A stretch of 60,000 nt of DNA, taken from NCBI GenBank assembly GCA_001586965.3, contig LUCW03000108.1:1-60000 (forward strand), written 5' to 3'. How positions within the stretch are numbered: position 1 is the stretch's first letter; every line of letters starts with the position of its first letter. Below are positions 1 to 11,549 of this stretch, piece by piece. This DNA comes from Sphaeroforma sirkka. Lineage: Eukaryota > Opisthokonta > Ichthyosporea > Ichthyophonida. The notes under the pieces are model-generated. The model saw only the letters and a program-made list of their open reading frames with translations. It was not told where the DNA came from and made no database searches. Made by a program: the position numbers and the translations under genes.

Positions 1-900
1 TTCGTGTTATGTGCGCCCCACCCTTATATGCTCCTAATAACTCACAGGTGCTTACTTGTGTCTCTGTATGCTTCCTAATATCCCATTCTGAAAATCTTTG
101 TAAAATAATCTAGTATGCCGCTGATTCTTTGCGTCATCGTACTAACCGAGTCGGTACTAACCATGTACATATCCCATCTCTACTACACTACTGTGGATCC
201 TATAACTTTCTTCTAACAACTTCTTAAATACAATTTAAGCTCATTAGTTTGCAATTCGATTTGTACCTGTCTCACACTGAAAACAACCTTCCTACCTGTA
301 CTCACACATGTCTACTTATCTGTGGATTCTGACTGATTGTCTGATTTCGTCATTTGATCGTCGTGAGACTTTCCTTGTTGACCCTGGTTAATGTTCTGCT
401 TGATTGGAATGTTCGCTCTTCGGGTTCACTCGTATTAGTAGATGCTTTCTTCATCCTCGTCGTCAACACGTCGTTAAACCAACGATCGGATAATCTAAAT
501 CGTTCATTTTGATGCGACATTCTCCGTTCGCATTGTCTTTTCAATTGTTATACTTATAAAAAAAATATGTGCCAGCTACTGACTAATTCATATTCTGTAG
601 CTTTTCTCTGTAATTACTAATAAACTAACAACTTCTATGGTAAGTTAAAAAATGTAGTAAGTATACGCGAGATAACTGTATCTCAACGTTCTCCTTCCTC
701 AGGGAGGGGGGGACGTTGTTCATTATTAGTAATTATAAACAGTAATCCTAAAATGACTGACTCTTAAATGAGTCATTGGTCATGTGCTGTAAAACCAGCA
801 AAACCCTAAAACCCAGTTTATCAGATTATTCTGATAAACTGTAAAACTTATAATAAACCTAAAATAATCAAATAAATATAAGTACTTGTATTCTGACCAC
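1..900. other. AT-rich flank without a recognised gene
   Basis: No coding region is convincing here. A 64-codon reverse ORF at 350-544 resembles nothing I recognise. A purine run near 703-714 (g-rich, ending just before ttgttcatta) looks like the polypurine tract that precedes a 3' LTR, so 716-900 could be the start of a decayed LTR of another element, but no second copy is present to test this. A perfect 12-bp hairpin lies at 814-841. Family-A retrotransposon sequence begins abruptly at 901. Confidence 0.4.
814..841. repeat. Perfect 12-bp inverted repeat, 4-base loop
   Basis: Arms 814-825 (cagtttatcaga) and 830-841 (tctgataaactg) are exact reverse complements around ttat. It lies just upstream of the truncated retrotransposon and downstream of a polypurine run, so it may be an LTR hairpin or terminator-like RNA fold. 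Function is not known. Confidence 0.6.
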
Positions 901-1860
901 AACAAGAGAAAGGAAATAGACACCATCTGGCACTAGCAGCCCGTAGCACTGAGCATGAGCCTCGTGAACACTTAGAACCAAGCTTTATAAAGCAGCTAGG
1001 TAACGCGCAGGCTGAGGTCGATTTTCTCTACTAATGAGAGTACAGTGGAGACACTGAAGGCCTTCGACCAACTTAAGGAGTCTGCCAGCCTTAGGGATAA
1101 GCAGATGATGAATGCCTTTATTCATTTCTGTGAGCCAGGTAAATGGCGAACTATCTTGAAGGCTCATGAGCCCAACTGGAAAGCCCTACCCCTGGCACCA
1201 GTTGCGTGATAATATACTTAACACCTTTTTTTGAAGATGCACGTGACCGTGAACTTCTAGAGTCTCGCAAGTTCTTTGCGAACGATACCACTATTCGAGG
1301 TGCTCTAGCTCATATGACACATATGAATACTCGGATGGGTGGTCGTACCTATACTGGCGAATATTTATTAATTTGTCAGATGATGGAGACTCTGGGAGCT
1401 AACCTCTTTAAGAAAGTCAATGATGACATCATCGCCTATGGTGATTTGCGATCTATGCCTTGGTCTGTCTTTGAGAAGATAGTACACAAGCATACCAATT
1501 CCTCTACTAGAGTACTTAGTACCACGAGCTACACCCAGCCCACTAAGCGAAACGCAGTAGAGACTAATACTGCGCGTAGTACTAAGAAACCTCGCACTAC
1601 TACTGAGGGGGTACTGGCTCTACTTCTACCGAACCGAAAGGTGATAAGAAGGTGAGAGCGCCTTGCAAGAAGTGTGGTTACAACCTCACAAAACGTAATG
1701 GCAAGTGGAATGGTAGACACGACCCTGTTAAGTGTGCACCAGGCAAGCCAGATTTTTGGACACTATATGAAAGAGTGTGCTACTTGCAAGGGTACTAACG
1801 GTTGGCACAAAGAGGATTGCAAGGACTTACCAGACGTCCAAGTTAAGCACTGACAGTACC
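901..1860 (+). pseudogene. gag: Family A gag fragment, copy 1
   Basis: This is the C-terminal half of a Gag-like structural protein. The frame reads through an alpha-helical, charged segment (905-1240), then a Ser/Thr/Arg-rich linker, then two zinc-knuckle-like clusters near 1665-1830. The same clusters are seen in copy 2: one is C-x2-C followed by H-x4-C, and the next is C-x2-C-x6-H-x3-C. In the virus-like particle such knuckles bind element RNA. The fragment lacks its N terminus and has extra bases (near 1028, 1198, 1604 and 1755) that shift the frame, so it is a relic. It ends just before the protease frame beginning at 1863, which overlaps the gag end in the -1 frame. Confidence 0.8.
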
Positions 1861-1862
1861 AT

Positions 1863-3760
1863 ATGTGCGCACTAGAGCAAGATTATGAGAAAATGTTCAA
1901 TAAAATCTATACCAAAGGAGATGAACGTATCTTTCAAACAGTTTTCGTAAATGGAGAAAAAGTTATGGCACTATTTGATCCAGGGGCTGAAGTCTCTGCT
2001 ATCTCATGCCGAGTAGCCTACGCTACAGATATGGCTGTCCATAACGAAACAACTGATTTAATCTTGGGAAATGGCAAAGTTACTACTTGCGAACAAGCCA
2101 TTGACTATGCACACATACTGCTGTCAGATGAAGAGAAGTGAAGACTCACCTAATCGTTACTGACATGTCTCAGAAATACGATTTAATTATAGGTATGACT
2201 GATCTTCTCAGTTTAGGTATAACACTCACTGGTCTGCCTAATGGGCCAGAACCGAATAAAGATCAGTCAGATGATAATATGTTAAAGATACCTAAACCTC
2301 CGGAAGGTGAAGCAAAGGATATGATTCCGCACTTCACCGATATAATTATGGACTTAATTATACAAAACAGGAAGATTGCAATAACTGACTGGTGTATGTT
2401 TAAGTTCTCTAATGGGTACGTTAGACTTGACTTAACAAACGTCGACTTCTCTAAGTTAAAGTGTCCTTCACATAACTACGTGAGTTGGAGACACAAAGAC
2501 GTTGTCAAAACCCAAATCGAAGATTGGTTAAAACAGGGTCTAATTGAAATCAATTATGATGCAACCCCAGTTAACTTAGCTCTCTTAGCGGTCGATCAAT
2601 ATAAATCTGATGGAACGTTTAGTAAAACAAGAGTAGTACTAGACCTGTCGCCAATCAACAAACTAATTCCGCAACATAGTTTTCCCTTACCTAAGATAAG
2701 CGAGATACTACGCAAAATGGAGGGTGCGACTATCTTTTCCAAGATAGACTTAAAAGCTGCATTCCATCAACTACAGATATATGAGCCTCTTAGGAAATAC
2801 TTTTCCTTTACTTGGCAAGGTAAGAAGTACCAGTTTAAAGGTGCACCTGAAGGCTTACACATGTTACCTTCTTTCTTCCAACAAGTTATGATGGAACTAT
2901 TTGCGGACCTGTCGTATAACGTATCAGTCTATTTAGATGATATAGTTATCTTTACAAAAGACAGCACATGAACATGCTAAACTCGTTAAAGAAGTCTTAA
3001 AGCGACTTAATCATGCTAAACTTAAGATTAAACGAAGACAAGTGTTCTTTTGCTAAAGATACTATACACTTACTTGGCTACAAAGTATCTGCAGCAGGGG
3101 TAGAAATTGATCCTGGCAAGAAACAGTTTCTGTTGGATTTATCAACACCAATTACTGGAAGAGATGTGAACTCTGTGTGTGGGTTTGTTAACTTCTTCTC
3201 GGATTCGGTACCGCATCTTTCTCATTACTTAAAGCCTTTCAGTCACCTACGGCTGCACAAAGGACCTTTGGGAAAGCTTTGGACTAAAGAATGTGATGAT
3301 GCATTTAAACTAGTCAAAAGTAAAGTAATGGACGCACCCATCATGCAGTACCCTGTGGATGGTGTCCCATTCCAAGTAGCAACCGACGCTTCAGATCGAG
3401 CGGTAGGTGGAGTGCTTTTACCAAACGATAAATGGTAAACCGCGCTACATACAATTCTTTAGCAAGAGTTATAATAAGAGTCAACGGAATTACCCTACCG
3501 TTAAACAAGAGCTCCTTGCTATAGTTACTGCGCTAAGACAGTTTAAAGACTACCTTTATGGAAGTTACTTTACTGTCGCCTGTGATCAAAAGTCTTTAAC
3601 ATACTTAAAGATATGAACCCTGATTCACAGTTGGTGAGCCGCTGGCATGACATTATTGCCAAGTTCGCTTTTAATATAACACACATTCCAGGAATACATA
3701 ACCATCTTCCTGACATGCTCTCTCGACTTGTGCCCGACTACCAGAAAACAGTCAAAGAGT
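1863..3760 (+). pseudogene. pol: Family A protease-reverse transcriptase-RNase H, copy 1
   Basis: This is the first part of pol. Near 1965-1995 the frame reads A-L-F-D-P-G-A, an aspartic protease active-site motif with Pro in place of the usual Thr or Ser after Asp. Reverse transcriptase follows: the fingers/palm segment with V-V-L-D-L-S-P-I-N near 2635-2660 and the catalytic Y-L-D-D near 2930-2942, typical of Ty3/Gypsy. RNase H lies at about 3360-3720 (T-D-A-S-D, then Q-E-L-L-A-I, then I-P-G-I-H-N-H-L-P-D-M-L-S-R). At least four indels relative to copy 2 break it into pieces at 1863-2141, 2138-2971, 3013-3438, 3407-3616 and 3613-3873. The RT active site itself is intact. Confidence 0.9.
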
Positions 3761-3779
3761 TATTAGCAACCGATTGGAT

Positions 3780-4345
3780 GCTAAATAAGAAATGGTTTAA
3801 CCTCGCTCAATCACGATGGGGTCCATTTACTGTTGATATGTTCGCCGCAGAACATAACAAACAGGTTTTCTGAATATAGGTCGTTGACTCATCCTAAAGG
3901 TGATGCATTTCAGCTTGACTTATCAAAGCATAATGCGTGGGCTAACCCACCTTGTCAACTTATCGCACAGTTGTTAAATTATGTTAATATTACTAAATCT
4001 ACCATTACGCTGTGTTGTCCCTTACGTAACTCCGACCCATGGATACGTGATCTAATTAATATGATTCAAGACGAACCTATTTATGTCGACCGTGAAACCG
4101 ACACGTTCTTGTATCAGGGATCCTATTCTATTAAGAAGACGCCTTGGAAACACACCATTGTTTGTCGCATCGGTCCTGCAGGTACCACTAAGTGGAAACC
4201 CTCAACCGAATTCTTAGCTAAACTAGAAGAGTCTAAAGAGTTTGAACAAAAGCTCAAGACTCGTACAACACATGCACCCAACAAAATTGCAGTCGAGGTA
4301 ATGCCGATTGAAACGGCATTAGATCGTAAAAAAACATGGAACTAG
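3780..4345 (+). pseudogene. Methyltransferase-like block of family A pol, copy 1
   Basis: Between RNase H and integrase lies a conserved segment: W-G-P-F-T-V-D-M-F-A, then N, then a D-L-S-K-H-N-A-W-A-N-P-P-C stretch, then L-C-C-P-L-R-N-S-D-P-W. The D-x-F-A ... W-x-N-P-P ... P-W layout matches the segment after RNase H in DIRS-type retrotransposons that is described as related to Dam-type adenine methyltransferases. There the N-P-P-(Y/F/W) is the catalytic loop. Here the aromatic residue is Cys, so activity is doubtful. A one-base insertion near 3867 shifts the frame in this copy. Function in the element is unknown. Confidence 0.6.
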
Positions 4346-4537
4346 CTAAGGCCATGGATCAAAGACTCAAAACTCTAAGAGAACCTGAAGCTCGCACTCA
4401 ACTACTTAAAGCGCTGTAAAGAACAGCCAGGAGTTGCGAAACAACTGAAGAAGATACTTCAACAATCCAATGTTGTCAATTATGTATCTCAGGACTCTAC
4501 CCCTCCTGATACTGAGGTTGCCCTTTCCAACAGGACT

Positions 4538-5915
4538 ATGGTTCATCCAGCCAGCGTTACGCAGAATCTGACTGACTTAGAGGAGCTCGAAAGTAGAGTT
4601 AAAATTATACATAATTTAACGCATCGAGCATATGAGCATACTTATAAAATGGCTATTCGTGCAGGGCTTGATCACCCGGCGCTGAAAGAAACCATACGTG
4701 AAGTATACCGACGCTGTACTGATTGTGAAAAGAACCAGATCAAGCGATACGGTTGGGCACCCCTAAAAAAAGTGTGACAGAAGACCAACCGATGCGCCGA
4801 GTCATAGTCGATTTGGTTAAACTCCCGCGATCCAAGCATACTGGCGATGTATATATCTGTCATTTCTTATGTGTGGCTTCGGGCTATAACTTGCTTTATG
4901 CAATACCGAACAAACGTCCACAAACAGTGGCAGAATTATGCTATCACGTCTTTAATGACTTCGGTTTCCCCGAGTACTATGTTCTGATAACGGTAGTGAG
5001 TTTTGTACCGACGTAATGGAGGCACTTATACTCGTATCAGGCATGACCCATAGGCGTGGTGTTCCTTACAAACCTCCAACGCAGGGTGCAAATGAGACAC
5101 GTCATAGAGAACTTAAGAAACTCTTGCGTACCGCACTAGACGACGTTGAGGATATGTGGCCTTATCATTTGAAATGGGTTCAGACTCAAATGAATAACTG
5201 CATGAATCCTCAAACTGGAACACTCCCGTTTCACTATTTCTTTGGCCGCTATAGTGAATTACAAGCAACGTTTGATAAAACTGCGCCCGAGAAACACGCT
5301 ACCTCGTGGCTACAAAAGATCGAGCATATGCAGAACGTTGTTTACCCCTGTTTTTACTCGAGCACAAGAACATTGTTCGCGTCCTACGTTTAAAGCGTAT
5401 GACCGATGGAATAACACTAAGAATGGTGGCGCAACCAATCTAGGCACTCACCGTATCCGACTCCTCCGAACTCTCATTCAGTTCAGTTCAAAGTCGGCGA
5501 TTACGTTAACATTATAAATCGAAACGCCAACGTTACCGAACTATCTTCTAAGACGATAGGACCTTTTGTTATTTCCTACCATGATGAGAAGAGTGATACT
5601 TACGAAGTGAATAACATTGATGGTATTAGCGCAACCAATCTAGGCACTCACCGTATCCCTACCTCCGAACTCTCATTCGCTCGCTCATTTGATTCTGATA
5701 TACCAGTTATGGAGTCACAAGTCAAAGATATAATTGATAAAACATCCGAAGACGGTTACACTTACTACAAGACCCGTTTCATGGATGGGACAGTAGCTTG
5801 GCTAACCTCCGATGCATTTCGTGAATCTCGCGACTTTCTTCGTATCTTTAATAAGAAATGGAATAAGCGTTTACATAAGAACACACGAGATAAACGAAAA
5901 GGTTTCCTCAGGTGA
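4538..5915 (+). pseudogene. Family A integrase, copy 1
   Basis: This is a DDE integrase that would join element cDNA to the host chromosome. The N-terminal H-H-C-C zinc-binding part runs from H-N-L-T-H-R-A to C-T-D-C (4610-4735). The first catalytic Asp lies in I-V-D-L-V-K (4810-4825). The second lies in D-N-G-S-E-F (4987-5004) but is out of frame with what precedes it. The Glu lies in G-A-N-E-T (5085-5100). The C-terminal G-P-F motif follows at about 5560-5570. A large scramble near 5370-5480 and several indels inactivate it. The D-N-G-S-E-F frameshift is identical in copy 2. Confidence 0.88.
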
Positions 5916-6139
5916 CTACAAACCCTGACGGATCTGAAATTCCCTATTTGCCACCTACTTCCTACGTGACTAAACTTTCTGATCTGCTTACCAACAGTGC
6001 AGAAAATTGTTCAAACTTACTTACTAATGAAGAACAGCCTTTGGCTATTACCTTACCAAATAATAAACGTAAGGCGCCTACATCGGAAATGGTTACTGGA
6101 CCAAATACTAAACGACATAGAGTACAACATGAGTCTTGA
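5912..6139 (+). pseudogene. C-terminal tail of family A polyprotein, copy 1
   Basis: This 75-codon segment continues the polyprotein after the integrase. It is polar, ends with a basic cluster (N-K-R-K-A-P and T-K-R-H-R) that could act as a nuclear localisation signal, and stops at 6137-6139. In copy 2 it is in frame with the integrase C terminus, so the separate ORF here is an artefact of a base lost near 5908. The region 6140-6266 is the 3' untranslated part and ends in a g-rich polypurine tract directly before the LTR. Confidence 0.7.
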
Positions 6140-6266
6140 ACTCGTACATATAGGCACATACTTACTCGATAAGTCATGACCGAAACCGTTTTTACTTTGG
6201 TTTTCGCTTTACCAACTAGATCGTATCTTAACGTACGTTCGTAGTTCTAAAAGCTACTGGGGGCTA

Positions 6267-6864
6267 TGTAGAAATACGGCCTCCGGTCAGTCTAAAATAT
6301 CAAGATCAATTGAGATAATACATTGGTTTTTATTTGTATTTTAAATAATTTAGTACAAGCTCTTTTTCCAATATTTCCAAAGTGTTCTAAATTCACTTTG
6401 ATGGCTCCAATAGCCTGAGTATTTGGTATGACTCATCTACTTGGACCTATTTGAGACATTAGTAGATGTAGGATATTATAAACTAAATTTTATAATCTCC
6501 GAACTACTACTTATAGATTTTGGTCCTCCCGCCAATCTCCAAAATCCAATAAGTCTTTTTTCTTTTCTTTAACTTTTCTTCAGATGGAACTTTATTTATA
6601 TCAGCTAATGTATTAACGTGACTTACGCTATTATGTCTATTTATAAATTAGGCAAGTGGTCATGAACACTTAGTACTTCTAGTGAAAATTATTCAATAAA
6701 GAACAGCTAGAGGTACGCCCTGTGTGATCGAGGATATTTAGGCTCTTAACAAGAGGCAGTCCCGATCAATTCTTACACAAGCTACCACTGCTAAATCCTA
6801 ACTGACTAAATTGTATTTTAGTTTAATATAGTTTGAAACCTAGTAATTTCCATCGAAGTTTACA
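6267..6864 (+). repeat. 3' LTR of family A copy 1
   Basis: It starts with TGTA and ends with TACA, short inverted termini typical of LTRs, and is preceded by the polypurine tract ctactgggggcta. It matches 32290-32881 (5' LTR of copy 2) nearly base for base over about 595 bases, and matches 11550-12123 and the reversed copies at 28095-31885. AATAAA near 6695 could serve as a polyadenylation signal. The following bases are a short CA-rich stretch. Confidence 0.93.
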
Positions 6865-7076
6865 CACACACAAACACACAAACACTTACCGTCATATCCA
6901 CAGGTTCAATCCACACTTTGATTTGACACAATCTGCTGTCGTTGTGCTCTCGTTAAATTCGACAGGCATCCTCATTCTCGTAGAAAATAAAGTAAAGAGT
7001 ATCGATAGATAAAGCAAAGAACATGATATTAAAGTGCTGAAGCTTTGTGCACTTTTTGGACTTTTACATACATAGG

Positions 7077-9535
7077 GATACTATTATTTATTTCAAAATG
7101 ACAAGTATGTATGTTACAATGTATGAACATATGGTATGGCTCTCATAGTCGCTGTCAGTAAATTCTCGTTTGAAGCTTGGGCCAAGTGAGTCGACAATGG
7201 GAGATATGCGCTGAGTCAATTCGTGCCGGTTTTGACAAAACACTGTTACTATCGAATGTTTCATATATTCGCTTGCTGACCTACTAAGTAGAGTACCCAC
7301 CTCTGTGGTACGGATCGGGTCTGCGCCGTTCAGTGCCACGGAATGGGTTAGTGCAGAGTATGAAATACCGAGAAGGATTGGGTTATCCGTCATAATCCGG
7401 TCGAGGAGCGAGGATGTGGGTAAGCCAATGCCGCACCAGACCACGGATGTATTTGGTATGTGTTGGCTGGCCTGGATCGGAAGTATCATAGGCGGAACCA
7501 ACAAGCGCGATGATTTGGTTTGAACCGAAATTTGGAAGTAGTACTTCAACAGCGTGATTAGCCGGGGTATGGGAAACATCTGTTGATGTGTCAGGGACGG
7601 GTGAGGGTATGGTGGTTCTTCAACACGCTGGAGAAAAGATTCAAGGTGTTCGTGGAGGGTCCAGATACCGTGAAAGCCGTGGCACTCCTGTAGTTGCTGA
7701 AGGAGGTCAGGGCCAATGAGCGGCAGTTTTGGACCTACTAGAATGCGTCGAATTAGTTGTTGGATGCAGGTAAAGTGGCTAGTAGTGAACTTGTGGCTAC
7801 CGGGGCAGACAGGGCAGAGACAGCCGTCGGTGCGGTAGTCGAGCAATGTGAACATGTACGTATTCGTTACAATCATAGCACAGAGCCGGATCGGTGTAGA
7901 CTCGAAGCAGCGATTGAAGCTGTTGTGTCTGGCTGTGTCTCGGTTTGAGGTTGGCGGTTTACCCATAATCAGTTGGTAGTAGTATTGGCGCCGGGCCATT
8001 GCCGCAATCTCCTTGTTGGACCAGCGTTTTGTTGAGTTCTTCCTGATGTCGTCACAGCGTTGGCGGAGGGCTACATGGTCGGGTGTACGCCCGCCCGTGG
8101 TTTTGTGTACAGTTTTTAGGTGAGCATAGATACTGTACGGAAAGCGCAGTGATGGTTTGTCGTGGGTCCAGGCGGGTTGCGTCAGAGAGTAGATTTGTGC
8201 TGGCCATTGAGTCGAGTTGTACTCCCAGGCAACCTCCGAGGTAGTCTGCGAATGGCCGCGCGGGGAGCAGGCCGCAAAAGTGAAGTAAGTTTGTTTGATG
8301 TTTGGGAAACCGAGGGTATTTAGTGCCCGTGATGATGGCTGCTACTTGGATGAGTGCTAAGTTAAAGCGCTCAAACAGGGGGTCCAACGCATCCTTCCAT
8401 GTAGGCGGAGCCCAGGCAATAATATTCAGCCCATATGTAGCCTTGGATAGGATGAATGTTCTGAACATCACCAGTCGGTTGCGGGGGTGTCGCCAGCTGA
8501 AGTCATGGAAGCCATAAGCGCGGAAAGAGGCGATACCCAGTGACAATGCTGCAACCAGGGATTCCATATGTCTGGCGAGGTTGATTCCTGGTACTCCGTG
8601 AGAGAGAGGGAACCCCGGATATTTGGAGTGTTTCGGTTCGGCATGTGTGGGCGCCATCTTCAGGGGGAGGTAACGTGTGTTCCAAGGTGCGTCTGCAAGC
8701 GTCGGCGTGATAAGCTCACTCGTACTCGGGGTTTAATGACACCCTGTACGAGGCCAGATTTGCGTCCCCACGCATCAATGTCATCTAAGGATCGAGGGGC
8801 TTGAATCCGTGAGTCATCAACAAATAAATAAGAGCGGAGGAGCTGGGACCGAAATTGTGCTATCGTGACAGCTAAGGAATCCATGTCGACGATTGAGCCT
8901 TGTAGGATGCCATTCGTTCTGTGGAATATAGACGAGAGCGTGCCGCGGTATGTCACTCGGGTAGGGACACTCCCAAACAGCACGCGGAGGCAGTTGATCC
9001 AGTTTTCGGGCATTCCAGCGTGGCGCAGAAGTACCCATAGGCGTGGGAGAGCGACCTTGTCGTATGCCTTGGATATGTCTAGACAGACGTCGTTCCACTC
9101 CTCTTCTGACTGTGTCTCAGATTCCATGACGGTAAGTGCTTGGGTATGACAGGAGTACCGTGATTTGAAGCCAGCTTGGGTATCATGGGTAGCAGAGCCG
9201 GGGTGGTTCGTAATCAGATTAAGAAAGCACTTTTCAAAGATGCGTCTGACTATTTGCGTAAGCGTGATAGGGCGGAAGTCGGTGGAGGAGGTGATATCTG
9301 CATCGACTTTCTTTGGGTGCGCTGTCAGGAGGCTGCAGTTCAGGGCTGCAGGGAAGGTACCCGCCTTCAGTAGCTCAGTGAATACTTCGGCAAGGAGTCT
9401 GATCAGTGGGCTATTGGCGTCGGGGCGTCCCAATGTCCGGCGTTCGGTAGAGCGCTCCACTGCGGCCTTCAGGAGAAGGATGTGGATTCCGTCGGGGCCA
9501 GGTCTCCTATTGGGATAGCGTAGTATTGCCCTGCT
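7077..9535 (-). mobile_element. Non-LTR (LINE) retrotransposon, copy 1, 5' truncated
   Basis: This is a reverse-strand LINE, close in sequence to 29055-31737. The 3' end (left side) is a short untranslated tail with AATAAATAAT and no long poly(A). Both copies share the tail to TATCCCTAT. Coding matter covers RT and the C-terminal zinc-knuckle region. Identity with copy 2 stops near 9530, upstream of the fingers domain (G-P-G-P-D-G-I). Its GC content is well above the AT-rich flanks. Lineage is probably Jockey/CR1-like by layout (RT then C-terminal Cys/His knuckle, no RNase H seen), which is inference. Confidence 0.88.
7088..9520 (-). pseudogene. LINE reverse transcriptase ORF, copy 1 (broken)
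   Basis: Read right to left, pieces at 9460-8660, 8657-8052 and 7999-7088 encode one polyprotein. It has the RT fingers (D-F-R-P-I-T-L-T, A-G-F-K-S-R-Y-S), palm D-I-S-K-A-Y-D-K and catalytic L-F-V-D-D. A thumb and connection follow, and the C-terminal knuckle is C-P-V-C-P-G-S-H with downstream H and C. Relative to copy 2 about 27 bases are lost next to the G-S-I-V motif (near 8890), and further deletions lie near 8700-8805 and 8180. RT would copy LINE RNA at nicked target DNA; this copy cannot. Confidence 0.85.
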
Positions 9536-9559
9536 GTTTAGGGGCGCCTGTGACCGCGG

Positions 9560-9910
9560 TCATTTTTCAAGCGGAGCAGGCGGGTTTGTGGAGCCAAATC
9601 GGAAAGTGTCGGGTGTGTATTCATCTATAGGTGCACGGGTTTGGGATTTAAGGTCCCGGAGTTCGGATTCGAGGTTGGTTGTGTTTGCACAGAAGTTGGT
9701 GAGCATTTGGTCTATGGTTGATTTCCATTGGTCATCCGTCAAAGGCTTCTTGGAGATGGGCCCATCATTGTTCGGGGTTGTTAGAGCCGGTCCCAAAATT
9801 TGATTGAGATTGGCCTGTAGTGTACTGACCTGGGCAGAGAGGTCTGTAATCGATTTTTGTATGTCCAAATGTCCCCAACTATCATTTTTATTTTTGTTAT
9901 ATACATCCAC
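9560..9910 (-). CDS. Coiled-coil ORF, possibly LINE ORF1 part
   Basis: This is a 116-codon reverse ORF immediately 5' of the LINE RT. It is polar with regular hydrophobic spacing (I-T-D-L-S-A-Q-V-S-T-L-Q-A-N-L), suggesting a coiled coil, followed by a Pro/Asp-rich stretch. Coiled-coil ORF1-type proteins precede the pol ORF in many LINEs. If it belongs to this LINE, the apurinic endonuclease that normally sits between them is deleted, because the stop near 9560 is only about 30 bases from the RT junction. Copy 2 does not contain this part, so the link is an inference. Confidence 0.4.
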   Translation of the reverse strand: MDVYNKNKNDSWGHLDIQKSITDLSAQVSTLQANLNQILGPALTTPNNDGPISKKPLTDDQWKSTIDQMLTNFCANTTNLESELRDLKSQTRAPIDEYTPDTFRFGSTNPPAPLEK

Positions 9911-10066
9911 ACAAAATTTTGCAGATGTGTGAGTCGGGTGTCAATTGGCACACACGCCGGCATTTTGAACCTGATAAAATTAGTAAAATCTTTTTTTCTT
10001 TTTTGCGTCATCAAAAAAAATACAGCACTGGAAAGTCACTAAATGTACATAAGAAAGTCTCTAAAT

Positions 10067-10260
10067 GCACTTTTTAAATTTTTTTGTTTGAAAAGTTTGA
10101 GAAATGATTTGGTGTTCTGAGTGAACAAGCTTATATAAGTTTGAGTATACAAGAAGTATACCCAAGGATAGACTCGCCAAGAATATCCTGAGCATACAAC
10201 TACGAGACCTATATCTGTGGGAACAATATTAATGTTGGGGAGTGAAAATTTAAAAAGTGC
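10067..10260. mobile_element. Small element with 16-bp perfect terminal inverted repeats
   Basis: The ends gcactttttaaatttt (10067-10082) and aaaatttaaaaagtgc (10245-10260) are exact reverse complements 194 bases apart. The interior is AT-rich and has no convincing gene. Size and structure fit a MITE or a hairpin-forming relic. I see no clear target duplication outside the repeats. Confidence 0.45.
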
Positions 10261-11159
10261 CATTGTGATAACTTCTTTTCTGATTTTTATGTTGGGGTGT
10301 TAAAACCGGCCAACACCATAGAGAAAAGTGTACATATCAAATGTCATCCTGATAATTATCCCTAAAACAAGACTTGAAGTATAGTGCAATATCCCAGTTC
10401 CTATATTGAGTACTTAAAAGTAAAGAAATTTACATATTTGTGAGTGTACAGAGGACATGGAGTGAGAACTATCTTAGATTACCAGTATAGCCACCAATCA
10501 CAACACACAAATAGTACACAGTAAGAATAAGGCCACATGCAATACAGGGTACACAGCTCGAGTGATGAACACAGAAACAATCAAGCACAGCTGTAGAAGT
10601 GCATATACATTTCGACTAAAAATATGAAAAGCACACGCATCGTTAAACAGACTCGTATACAACTGCAGCATAATTGACATATGCAACTATACAGAGGTGA
10701 TCACACAAAATACAAAGAGATTACAGGAATGTTAGTCAAGTAAGCCCAAACAATAAAAAGCAAAAAGAGCCGCAAGCACACAACTGCTAATAGACATCGA
10801 ATAACATAAATCAGTAAATTGGCAAATATAGCCACAAATCTGAACCGTACCAGTACCAATAGACATCAGATTGGGTACTAAGAAGATAAAGGCTAATGCG
10901 TCTACACCTCATAGATGCTTCCTTATAAAGTGTGTACTGAGATCTACACTCCATAGATATCTCTTTACAATAAAGCATTCAAGATTCACATAATATACAT
11001 CAAAGCATCACCAATAGTGATAGTAGAATAGACCCATACAAATCCTCAACAATTTTTAAGCATGTACAAGAATACCCAACAAAAGGTATCAAGGGACATA
11101 TGAATAGCAACGGAGAAATGAATTAAAAAAATCCCTGCTACAACACAACCACAAAGGGT
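10261..11159. other. AT/AC-rich spacer, nothing recognised
   Basis: There is no gene, RNA or mobile-element hallmark that I can support. The + strand is rich in A and C and poor in G, a skew that continues to about 13140 on either side of the solo LTR. Confidence 0.5.
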
Positions 11160-11165
11160 GATCTG

Positions 11166-11530
11166 ACCCACAATCAGGCTACATCACACATAGAATTGTG
11201 ATCCCACACACATAACATTGTGAACCTACACACACATGATTGTGATACTATAAGCAGATAATTGTGATCATACACACGCATATAATTGTGAATAATTTTG
11301 ATTCCACACTCATATGGTGACCTTACCACGTACATTGAGCACACATCGAACGACTGCACACATATATTTGTGATCCTACACACATATGGTGACCTTGCAC
11401 ACGGACATTGAACACAAATCGAGCTACTGCACACATATAAGTGTAATTTTGCTACACACGCAAATAGTTGTGATTCTACACACACATAATTGTGGTCCTA
11501 CACACATATATAGTTATAATTGTAATCCGC
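11166..11530. repeat. Degenerate tandem repeat, unit about 25-32 bases
   Basis: The phrases cacacataattgtgatcc and cacacatatggtgacctt recur about a dozen times with variation. The unit length is irregular, so the array is old or expands by small slips. The reverse-strand ORF over it only reflects the repeat. Confidence 0.7.
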
Positions 11531-11549
11531 CATACATGTGACTGTGAAT

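Larger units (their letters stand above)
901..6864 (+). mobile_element. Ty3/Gypsy-type LTR retrotransposon, family A copy 1 (5' truncated)
   Basis: This is a retrotransposon copy running gag, aspartic protease, reverse transcriptase, RNase H, a methyltransferase-like block, integrase and 3' LTR. It is nearly identical to 34048-39349 further along the window (copy 2). The domain order RT-RNase H-integrase is that of Ty3/Gypsy elements. The 5' LTR and the first part of gag are missing: identity with copy 2 starts at 901. Many single-base indels break the frame relative to copy 2, for example near 1198, 1748, 1962, 2130, 2961, 3419, 3867, 4330 and 4420. A 57-base stretch near 5424-5480 is a misplaced copy of sequence from 5630-5687. 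The copy cannot encode an intact polyprotein. Confidence 0.93.

Noticed and set aside
350..544. 64-codon reverse ORF in the left flank
   Set aside because: Short, without family signature or neighbours that support it.
8302..9518. Forward-strand ORFs over the LINE
   Set aside because: They are shadows of the reverse-strand RT; the RT motifs lie only in the reverse frames.
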